This document shows positions 8,131-15,374 of a stretch of DNA of 20,817 nt, one piece after another (position 1 is the stretch's first letter; each line of letters begins with the position of its first letter). The DNA comes from Oscillospiraceae bacterium. Its GTDB lineage: Bacteria; Bacillota; Clostridia; Oscillospirales; Ruminococcaceae. The position numbers and the translations under genes are program-made. The stretch lies in contig SVMQ01000008.1 of NCBI GenBank assembly GCA_015067375.1, forward strand, positions 1-20,817, in the 5' to 3' direction. The notes under the pieces were generated by a model. It saw only the letters and a list, made by a program, of their open reading frames with translations, did no database searches and had not been told where the DNA came from.

Positions 8131-9876
8131 GTGGCAAAACAGAATAAAAAAGGTGCGCTGCTGCGTATCCTCAGATATGTAAAGCCACAGCTGTGGCTGG
8201 TAGCTATAGCGCTTGTGTGTGCAGCCGCAAGCGTGCTGCTGTCGCTGTATACGACCGTACTTGTCGGAGAGGCGGTAGACTGCATCACCGCAACAGGCGC
8301 GGACTTTGACGCTATGTACCCGATACTGGTGCGCATAGCTATAATAATTCCACTGGTCGCTATCTTCCAGTGGCTGATGTACTTCTGCACCAATGCCATA
8401 ACCCATCGCACGGTAAAAGCACTTCGCACTGATGCATTTGCACAGGTTCAGAAGATACCGTTGTCCTACATCGACGTCAACGCGCACGGCGATATCATAA
8501 GCCGCGTAGTAAATGATGTTGACGCAGTGTCAGACGGACTTCTGCAAGGCTTCCAGCAGCTTTTCACAGGACTTGTTACCATTATCGGCACACTGTGCTT
8601 CATGCTTTCGCTGAATATACAGATAACGCTCGTCGTAGTGCTGATCACGCCTGTTTCCTTTGCAGTGGCGGCTGTTATCTCAAAGCTGTGCTTCAACAAA
8701 TTCCGCGAACAGTCCAAGCTCAAAGGCGAGCTTACGGGCTTCATCGACGAGCATATCGGCGGTGTTAAGCTGGTAAAGGCTTTCGGCTATGAGCAGGAAG
8801 CACAACAGCATTTCGATGACATCAACGAGCGCCTTAACATCTGCGGCAGACGCGCGCAGTTCTATTCAGCACTGACAAATCCCTGCACGCGCTTTGTAAA
8901 CTCGCTCGTTTATGCAGGCGTAGGTGTATTCGGCGCACTGAGGGTAATGACCTCGGGCGGTGCTTTCTCCGTCGGTGCGCTGTCCTGCTTTTTGCAGTAC
9001 GCAAACCAGTACACCAAGCCGTTCAATGAGATATCGGGAGTGATCACCGAGCTGCAGAATGCGATAGCCTCCGCGGGCCGCATCTTCGAACTTATCGACG
9101 AGCCGGCAGAGATATCCGATGAAAACAATGCCGTTCTCAGCGAATGCGACGGTAACGTCGTACTGGATGATGTAAGCTTCTCCTATGTCCCCGAAAAGCC
9201 GCTTATCGAAGATCTGACGCTCAACGTTAAGAGCGGTCAGCATATTGCAATAGTCGGCCCCACAGGCTGCGGAAAGACCACACTGATAAATCTGCTGATG
9301 CGCTTCTATGATGTAGTATCGGGCGAGATACGGGTCAGCGGTTCTCCTATAAAGACCCTCACCAGAAACAGTCTGCGCAGCAATTTCGGTATAGTGCTGC
9401 AGGAAACATGGCTGTTCAAGGGTACAGTACGCGAGAACATCGCCTACGGCAGACCCGACGCGTCCCTTGAAGAGGTCATAGAGGCAGCAAAGGCGGCTCA
9501 TGCACACAGCTTCATCCGCAGACTGCCGCAAGGCTACGACACCGTTATCAGCGACGGCGGCGACCTCTCACAGGGTCAGAAGCAGCTTCTCAGCATCGCA
9601 AGAGTAATGCTCACACTGCCCCCCATGCTGATACTGGACGAGGCTACATCAAGCATCGACACGCGTACTGAGATGCGCATCCAGAGCGCCTTTGACAGGA
9701 TGATGAAGGGCAGGACCAGCTTTGTCGTGGCGCACCGCCTTTCCACCATCCGCGAGGCAGACTGCATACTTGTCATGAAGTCGGGTCATATCGTCGAACA
9801 AGGCACTCATAATGAGCTTATGGCAAACGGCGGATTTTATGCTCAGCTTATCAACAGCAGACAGGAAAACGCGTGA
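8131..9876 (+). CDS. ABC exporter half-transporter, catalytic-site subunit
   Basis: This is the second 581-residue exporter half, with a membrane domain (about 1-320) and an ATPase domain (about 340-578). The start is GTG at 8131, with AAGGAGGGA overlapping the end of the upstream gene. Walker A GPTGCGKTT is intact, the Q-loop reads LQET, Walker B is canonical with Asp503-Glu504 (LILDEATSSID), and the switch histidine is His535 (VVAHRLST). Its signature is LSQGQ (479-483) instead of LSGGQ. Paired with the upstream subunit this gives one consensus ATP site (this Walker A/B and His with the partner's SGGQ) and one degenerate site. The substrate cannot be inferred. It is the last gene before a strong terminator. 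Confidence 0.93.
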   Translation: MAKQNKKGALLRILRYVKPQLWLVAIALVCAAASVLLSLYTTVLVGEAVDCITATGADFDAMYPILVRIAIIIPLVAIFQWLMYFCTNAITHRTVKALRTDAFAQVQKIPLSYIDVNAHGDIISRVVNDVDAVSDGLLQGFQQLFTGLVTIIGTLCFMLSLNIQITLVVVLITPVSFAVAAVISKLCFNKFREQSKLKGELTGFIDEHIGGVKLVKAFGYEQEAQQHFDDINERLNICGRRAQFYSALTNPCTRFVNSLVYAGVGVFGALRVMTSGGAFSVGALSCFLQYANQYTKPFNEISGVITELQNAIASAGRIFELIDEPAEISDENNAVLSECDGNVVLDDVSFSYVPEKPLIEDLTLNVKSGQHIAIVGPTGCGKTTLINLLMRFYDVVSGEIRVSGSPIKTLTRNSLRSNFGIVLQETWLFKGTVRENIAYGRPDASLEEVIEAAKAAHAHSFIRRLPQGYDTVISDGGDLSQGQKQLLSIARVMLTLPPMLILDEATSSIDTRTEMRIQSAFDRMMKGRTSFVVAHRLSTIREADCILVMKSGHIVEQGTHNELMANGGFYAQLINSRQENA

Positions 9877-9890
9877 TATTATTCTGCATA

Positions 9891-9919
9891 AGGCTTTCCG
9901 TTATCGGGAAGCCTTTTTT
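9891..9919 (+). terminator. Rho-independent terminator after the ABC exporter pair
   Basis: A 10-bp stem, AGGCTTTCCG with CGGGAAGCCT (one T-G wobble), closes a TTAT loop and runs into six T residues (9914-9919). It begins 14 bases after the stop codon. This is a textbook intrinsic terminator and marks the end of the sbcDC-ABC transcription unit. Confidence 0.93.
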
Positions 9920-9960
9920 ATCCATTAAATACTACACATATTTATATGCTTAATTAACAC

Positions 9961-9989
9961 TTGTATTTTTTGCACAGATATGATATAAT
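9961..9989 (+). promoter_or_regulatory. Sigma-A-type promoter with extended -10
   Basis: A perfect TATAAT (9984-9989) is preceded by TG one base upstream, giving the extended -10 form TGATATAAT. Seventeen bases upstream is TTGTAT (9961-9966), a partial match to TTGACA. The predicted start of transcription is near 9996, giving a leader of about 33 bases. The site sits in an AT-rich gap between a strong terminator and the giant activase gene, which supports it as that gene's promoter. Confidence 0.8.
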
Positions 9990-10012
9990 AAAAGATAATC
10001 GCTTTGAATACC

Positions 10013-10020
10013 AGAAAGGA
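10013..10020 (+). promoter_or_regulatory. Ribosome binding site that sets the activase start
   Basis: AGAAAGGA lies 8 bases before the ATG at 10029 and directly overlaps the in-frame ATG at 10020. Only the second ATG has workable spacing. The same motif precedes the next gene (14352-14359). Confidence 0.75.
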
Positions 10021-10028
10021 TGACGATA

Positions 10029-13000
10029 ATGAAGCGTGTAGGACTTGACATCGGCTCAACAACTGTCAAGGTCGCAGTTATCGGCGACAACGGAGAGCTG
10101 TTGTACAACCAGTATAAAAGACACTTTTCTGACATAAGAAAAACCGTATCGGAGATCATCGCAGACGCGGGCAAGCAGCTTGCAGGCGAAAATGTACTTA
10201 TTGCTGTTACAGGCTCGGGCGGTATCTCGGTCGGCAGATGGCTCGGCATACCGTTCGTGCAGGAGGTTGCAGCAGGCACGAATGCCATCCGCAAGCTTAT
10301 TCCGCAGACGGATGTTGCCATCGAGCTTGGCGGTGAGGACGCTAAGATAACCTACCTCACAGGCGGTCTGGAGCAGCGAATGAACGGCACCTGCGCAGGC
10401 GGCACAGGCGCATTCATCGACCAGATGGCGGCGCTTATAAACACTGACATCGGCGGTCTTAACGAGCTTGCAAAAAAGCACACCACCATATACCCCATCG
10501 CATCGCGCTGTGGCGTATTTGCAAAGAGCGACATCCAGCCGCTGCTGAATGACGGCGCAAAGCGCAGCGACGTTGCCGCTTCCGTGTTCCAGTCGGTAGT
10601 AAACCAGACGATAAGCGGACTTGCCTGCGGCAAGCCCATCAAGGGAAACGTAGCTTTCCTCGGCGGTCCTCTGCACTACCTTTCAGAGCTAAGACAGCGC
10701 TTTATCGAAACGCTGGAGCTGAAGCCTGAGAACATCATCTTCCCCGAAAATGCGAACCTGTTCGTTGCAATGGGCTGTGCGCTTTCTGACGAGAGCGAGG
10801 AGATGTACTTCGACGCGCTCGTTGCAAAGTCCGAGCTGCTTGAAGAAAACCAACTTCGAGAGGTAGAGCGCCTTGAACCTCTGTTCAAGGATGAGGCAGA
10901 GCTTGAAGAATTCAAGTCGCGCCATGCAAAGTCAGTTATTCCCACAGCGGACATCTCTGCACATACAGGCGCGTGCTATCTCGGTGTTGACGCAGGCTCT
11001 ACCACAACTAAGGCTGTCCTGCTGAACAAGGATGCCGAGATACTGTACAGCTACTACGCGGGCAACGGCGGCGACCCGCTCAAGTCAGTTGTCGGCATAC
11101 TTAAAGAGATATATTCCCTCATGCCTGATGGCTCTTACATAGCAAAGGCCTGCACCACAGGCTACGGCGAGCATCTTATCAAGGCAGCTCTCGGCGCCGA
11201 TTTCGGTGAGATCGAAACAATGGCGCACTATAAAGCGGCTGACAAGCTGCTGCCCGGCGCTGAGTTCATTCTCGACATCGGCGGTCAGGACATGAAGTGT
11301 ATGATCGTTAAAAACGGCGAGATAGAGAGCATCCAGCTTAACGAAGCCTGCTCCTCAGGCTGCGGCAGCTTTATCGAGAACTTCGCAAATGCACTGGGCA
11401 TGACATCCGCCGAGTTTGCAAAGCTTGGTCTTACAGCGGAAAATCCCGTTGACCTCGGCTCTCGCTGCACGGTATTCATGAACTCCCGTGTAAAGCAGGC
11501 GCAGAAAGAGGGCGCGACAGTTGCAGATATCTCCGCAGGTCTGTCCTATTCCGTAGTAAAGAACGCGCTGTTCAAGGTAATAAAACTGCGCGACACCTCA
11601 ACGATGGGCGAAAAGATAATCGTACAGGGCGGTACGTTCATGAACGACTCCGTGCTGCGCGCATTTGAGCTTATCTGCGATAAAAAGGTCATCCGCCCCG
11701 ACAAGGCAGGACTTATGGGCGCATACGGAAGTGCGCTTATCGCTATCCAGCGCGATGACGGCACAGGCTCGACCATCGCAAAGGCCGACGCACTGGAGGG
11801 CTTCAAGGCTGAAAAGACCACTGCACGCTGCGGAAAATGCTCCAACAACTGCCTGCTGACCATCACGAAATTCCCCGACGGAAAGCGCTACATAAGCAAC
11901 AACCGCTGCGAGCGCGGTGCAGGTAACGTTTCGGGTGCAGAAAAGCTTCCCAACCTGTTCGACCATAAATATCACCTCTTATTCGACCGCGATAGCCTGC
12001 CCGAAGCGACCGCAAAGCGCGGCGTTATCGGTATGCCTCGCGTGCTTGGAATGTACGAGAACTACCCGTTCTGGCACAAGCTGTTTACAGAGCTTGGTTT
12101 CAGCGTAAAGCTGTCGCCCAAGTCCTCGCGCGAGATATACGACCGCGGTATCGAAACCATGCCGTCCGAGTCCGTATGCTATCCCGCAAAGCTTGCGCAT
12201 GGTCATATCCAGGCGCTCATCGACGACGGCATTAAGCTGATATTCTACCCCTCGCTGCCCTACGAAATGGGCGAGCAGAACGGTGCAGACAACCACTACA
12301 ACTGCCCCGTTGTCGCAACATACAGCGAGGTAATTAAGAACTCCGTACCCGAGCTTCGCAAGGATGTAAAGTTCATGAATCCGTTCCTGCCCATCTTCCA
12401 CGAAAAGAGAATGGCAGAGCGTTTGTTTGAGGAGTTTACCAAGGAGCTTCCTCAGTTTGGCATAACAAAGGCAGAGATCACTTCCGCGCTGCACGAAGCC
12501 TACGAAGAGGATGCTTCGTTCAAGGCAGCGGTACGCGCAAAGGGCGAGGAAACACTGAGATTTCTTGAGGAAAACGGCAAGCTTGGCATAGTCCTTGCGG
12601 GCCGCCCTTACCACGTTGACCCCGAGATAAACCACGGTCTGCCCGAGATGATAGCTGGCTACGGCTACGCTGTACTTACAGAGGATAGTATCGCTCATGT
12701 CGAGAGCATAGTGCGTCCCATCCGCGTAGTTGACCAGTGGACATATCATACAAGACTTTACGGCGCGGCTCACGTTGTGGGCAAGCGCGACTACCTGGAG
12801 CTTGTCCAGCTTAACAGCTTCGGCTGCGGACTTGACGCGGTGACCACCGATCAGGTCCAGGAAACACTACGCAGCTTCGGCAAGATGTACACCTGCCTGA
12901 AGATCGACGAGGTAAACAACCTCGGTGCGGCAAGGATACGTCTGCGCTCACTCATCTCCGTTTCCGAGGAGCGCCGTCGTCACGGTTACACGCCCGTGCA

Positions 13001-14306
13001 AGGTCATGTCGGCTACATCCGTCAGCCCGAATTCACTAAGGAGATGCGCGAAAAGCACACCATCCTTTGCCCTCAGATGGCGCCTATCCATTTCGATATG
13101 CTGGAGGCGGCATTCCGCCACAGCGGCTATAATGCAATTATATTGACAGACTGCTCAAAGTCCGTCGTAGACGAGGGTCTGAAATACGTTAACAACGACG
13201 CGTGCTACCCCTCGATACTCATCGTGGGACAGCTTATCCACGCGCTCAACAGCGGTAAATACGACCTCAACAACACCTCCGTCATGATAACCCAGACAGG
13301 CGGCGCATGCCGTGCGACGAATTATGTCGGAATGTTGAAAAAAGCGCTCAAGGACGCCGGCTTCGGTCATATCCCGCTCATCTCCCTGAATATAGTAGGT
13401 CTTGAAAAACAGAGCGGCTTTAAGCTTAGCCTTGACCTTGCAACAAGAGCGATCATGGCTATCGTATACGGCGATGTGCTGCAGCGCTGCTTGTACAAGG
13501 TGCGCCCCTACGAGATCGAAAAGGGCAGCGCAAACGCGCTTTACGAGAAATGGCGACTGCATCTGCGCGATGAACTCAAGTCGCTGTCGATAAGCCGCTT
13601 CAACAAGAACATCAGAAATGTCGTTAAGGAATTCCTTGAATTCCCCGTGCTTGACATCAAAAAACCAAAGGTCGGACTTGTCGGCGAGATACTCGTAAAG
13701 TTCCACCCTATCGCAAACAACAATATCATCGGACTGCTTGAAAACGAGGGCTGCGAAGTAGTCGTACCCGATCTCATGGGCTTCTTCTACTACATCTGCT
13801 CTCACGGAAAGACAAAGCGCGAGCTGCTGTACACCACAAAGAAAAAGGCGTTTGCCGAAAATTCCGCGGTAAAGCTGCTGCGATTTATGGAGGGCAGCTA
13901 CCGCAAGGCAGTAAAGGGAACAAAGTTCGGCTGCCCCGGTGACATCTTTGAAATGCGCGAATCTGTTCGCTCCATCGTATCTCCCGGTAACTTTGCGGGC
14001 GAGGGCTGGTTCCTCTCTGCTGAGATGCTGGAGCTCATCCACGAGGGCGTACCCAATATCGTTTGTATGCAGCCGTTTGCCTGCCTGCCTAACCACGTTA
14101 CAGGCAAGGGCGTTATCGGCGAGCTTCGCCGTCAGCACCCCGAATCGAACATTGTCGCAGTAGACTTTGACCCGGGCGCATCCGAGGTAAATCAGGTCAA
14201 CCGCATCAAGCTGATGCTGACGCAGGCTTACGCCAACGCAGGCATCAACCGCAAGGATGTGGTAGTAAGCGACAGGTACTCCGAGCTTGCGGATACCACC
14301 ATCTGA
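10029..14306 (+). CDS. Giant double-ASKHA acyl-CoA dehydratase activase-like protein
   Basis: This 1425-residue cytoplasmic protein is related to the ATP-driven electron-injecting activators of 2-hydroxyacyl-CoA dehydratases (BcrAD/BadFG family, HgdC-like). Domain 1 (about 3-255) shows [29 protein letters not shown] (Cys122) and SRCGVF (Cys161). Domain 2 (about 317-580) shows [31 protein letters not shown] (Cys441, Cys445) and SRCTVF (Cys480). In HgdC-type proteins the matching cysteines hold a [4Fe-4S] cluster between two subunits; here one chain supplies both halves. A cluster Cys601-x2-Cys604-x3-Cys608 with Cys627 follows. The C-terminal half is DUF2229-like and internally repeated: CYP motifs at Cys717 and Cys1059, and matching [16 protein letters not shown] strands near 853 and 1215. 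The start at 10029 is set by its ribosome site. No separate dehydratase subunits are near. The physiological reaction is unknown. Confidence 0.88.
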   Translation: MKRVGLDIGSTTVKVAVIGDNGELLYNQYKRHFSDIRKTVSEIIADAGKQLAGENVLIAVTGSGGISVGRWLGIPFVQEVAAGTNAIRKLIPQTDVAIELGGEDAKITYLTGGLEQRMNGTCAGGTGAFIDQMAALINTDIGGLNELAKKHTTIYPIASRCGVFAKSDIQPLLNDGAKRSDVAASVFQSVVNQTISGLACGKPIKGNVAFLGGPLHYLSELRQRFIETLELKPENIIFPENANLFVAMGCALSDESEEMYFDALVAKSELLEENQLREVERLEPLFKDEAELEEFKSRHAKSVIPTADISAHTGACYLGVDAGSTTTKAVLLNKDAEILYSYYAGNGGDPLKSVVGILKEIYSLMPDGSYIAKACTTGYGEHLIKAALGADFGEIETMAHYKAADKLLPGAEFILDIGGQDMKCMIVKNGEIESIQLNEACSSGCGSFIENFANALGMTSAEFAKLGLTAENPVDLGSRCTVFMNSRVKQAQKEGATVADISAGLSYSVVKNALFKVIKLRDTSTMGEKIIVQGGTFMNDSVLRAFELICDKKVIRPDKAGLMGAYGSALIAIQRDDGTGSTIAKADALEGFKAEKTTARCGKCSNNCLLTITKFPDGKRYISNNRCERGAGNVSGAEKLPNLFDHKYHLLFDRDSLPEATAKRGVIGMPRVLGMYENYPFWHKLFTELGFSVKLSPKSSREIYDRGIETMPSESVCYPAKLAHGHIQALIDDGIKLIFYPSLPYEMGEQNGADNHYNCPVVATYSEVIKNSVPELRKDVKFMNPFLPIFHEKRMAERLFEEFTKELPQFGITKAEITSALHEAYEEDASFKAAVRAKGEETLRFLEENGKLGIVLAGRPYHVDPEINHGLPEMIAGYGYAVLTEDSIAHVESIVRPIRVVDQWTYHTRLYGAAHVVGKRDYLELVQLNSFGCGLDAVTTDQVQETLRSFGKMYTCLKIDEVNNLGAARIRLRSLISVSEERRRHGYTPVQGHVGYIRQPEFTKEMREKHTILCPQMAPIHFDMLEAAFRHSGYNAIILTDCSKSVVDEGLKYVNNDACYPSILIVGQLIHALNSGKYDLNNTSVMITQTGGACRATNYVGMLKKALKDAGFGHIPLISLNIVGLEKQSGFKLSLDLATRAIMAIVYGDVLQRCLYKVRPYEIEKGSANALYEKWRLHLRDELKSLSISRFNKNIRNVVKEFLEFPVLDIKKPKVGLVGEILVKFHPIANNNIIGLLENEGCEVVVPDLMGFFYYICSHGKTKRELLYTTKKKAFAENSAVKLLRFMEGSYRKAVKGTKFGCPGDIFEMRESVRSIVSPGNFAGEGWFLSAEMLELIHEGVPNIVCMQPFACLPNHVTGKGVIGELRRQHPESNIVAVDFDPGASEVNQVNRIKLMLTQAYANAGINRKDVVVSDRYSELADTTI

Positions 14307-14310
14307 CCCC

Positions 14311-14331
14311 GTGCGCGTTGTGGCAGCGCAC
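14311..14331 (+). other. Small stem-loop between the activase and Band 7 genes
   Basis: GTGCGC pairs with GCGCAC around a 9-base loop. No T-tract follows, so it does not look like an intrinsic terminator; the two flanking genes may be co-transcribed. It might act in mRNA stability or be incidental. Confidence 0.35.
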
Positions 14332-14366
14332 ATCCCTGACAGCTTAATTACAGAAAGGACATCATT

Positions 14367-15281
14367 ATGGCAACAACAAAATTCACAACCGAACAGAAAG
14401 ACGACAAGGGCTTTAAGCCGCTTATAATCGCAGGTCTTATCATCGCTATCGTCATCGTGCTGCTGTTCAACTGCTTCTCCGTTGTAAACGAGGGATTTAT
14501 CGGCGTAAAGTATCAGTTTGGTAAGATAGTTGACAGCGACCTCACCGCAGGTCTTAACTTCCACATCCCCTTTATCGAAACTATCGAGCAGGTAGACACC
14601 CGTGAGCAGATATATTCCGTGCAGACCGATGCCTACACCAGCGACACACAGACCGTAAATACGCTTATCCTTAAAGTAAACTACTGCTACGACAGCGGCA
14701 AGCTTTCCGAAATAATCCGTCAGATCGGTATCAGCAACGTTGAAACAAAACTGCTCGTTCCCAACGTAGCAAAGATAGCAAAGGATGAGATCGGCAAAGT
14801 GCAGGCTGAAAAGCTGGTACAGAACCGCTCCGACGTGCAGAACGCTATCTACACCTCCATCAAGGAAACTCTCGCACCTCAGGGCATTATCGTAACTGCT
14901 TTCGCTATCGAGAATCTGTCCTTTGACGACGCTTTCGAGCAGTCCATTCAGGCTAAGGTGATCGCAGCACAGGACGCTCTGAAAATGCAGAACAAGACCG
15001 CCGAAAAGGAAGAAGAGGCAAAGCAGAAGGTCATCGCTGCGGAGGCTGACGCGGAAGCACAGAAGCTCACCGCAGAGGCAGAGGCTTACGCGATCCAGGT
15101 AGTACAGGAGCAGATCGCAAAGTCCCCCGAATACATCGACTACCTCAAGATCAGCAACTGGAACGGTGTTCTTCCCCAGGCTATCGGCACAGAGGTAAAC
15201 CCCTTCATCGCGCTTGACGGCAACACAACGACAACTGCCGGCACCGCTACCGCAACGACCACACCTGCTACAGCAGAGTAA
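14367..15281 (+). CDS. SPFH/Band 7 (prohibitin-like) membrane protein
   Basis: This 304-residue protein has a short charged N-terminus, one hydrophobic membrane helix at about 18-38, and an SPFH/Band 7 domain at about 37-210 (VNEGFIGVKYQFGKI, then the AGLNFHIPFIETI signature and VDTREQ). An Ala/Glu/Lys-rich coiled coil covers about 195-245. The tail from about 285 is a low-complexity Thr/Ala stretch. Proteins of this family form oligomers at the membrane and act as scaffolds or protease partners; the exact role here is unknown. ATG at 14367 has AGAAAGGA 7 bases upstream. It lies 60 bases after the activase with no strong terminator between them, so it may share that promoter. No NfeD-type partner gene is adjacent. 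Confidence 0.88.
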   Translation: MATTKFTTEQKDDKGFKPLIIAGLIIAIVIVLLFNCFSVVNEGFIGVKYQFGKIVDSDLTAGLNFHIPFIETIEQVDTREQIYSVQTDAYTSDTQTVNTLILKVNYCYDSGKLSEIIRQIGISNVETKLLVPNVAKIAKDEIGKVQAEKLVQNRSDVQNAIYTSIKETLAPQGIIVTAFAIENLSFDDAFEQSIQAKVIAAQDALKMQNKTAEKEEEAKQKVIAAEADAEAQKLTAEAEAYAIQVVQEQIAKSPEYIDYLKISNWNGVLPQAIGTEVNPFIALDGNTTTTAGTATATTTPATAE

Positions 15282-15301
15282 CTTAACATCACACTGAAAC
15301 G

Positions 15302-15332
15302 AACGGGTTGGCGGAAAGACCGTCAGCCCGTT
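15302..15332 (+). terminator. Stem-loop after the Band 7 gene, terminator-like
   Basis: A 13-bp stem, AACGGGTTGGCGG with CCGTCAGCCCGTT (two G-T wobbles), closes an AAAGA loop. AATTC follows in place of a T-tract. It begins 20 bases after the stop codon. It may be a weak or factor-assisted terminator, or a 3'-end stabiliser; intrinsic termination is uncertain. Confidence 0.5.
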
Positions 15333-15374
15333 AATTCACTATCTCCCACAACAAAATAAAGGACGGTAATTATT

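Noticed and set aside
10020..10028. ATG at 10020 as the activase start.
   Set aside because: It overlaps the ribosome binding site and leaves no spacing; ATG at 10029 gives 8 bases and the typical Met-Lys-Arg-Val-Gly-Leu-Asp start.
14311..14331. Stem-loop as an intrinsic terminator for the activase gene.
   Set aside because: The stem is only 6 bp with a 9-base loop and has no T-tract.
13155..14564. Long open frame of 469 codons on the minus strand.
   Set aside because: It lies antisense to the C-terminal part of the activase and the start of the Band 7 gene, both of which have clear motifs. Its translation shows no family features and is a by-product of codon bias.
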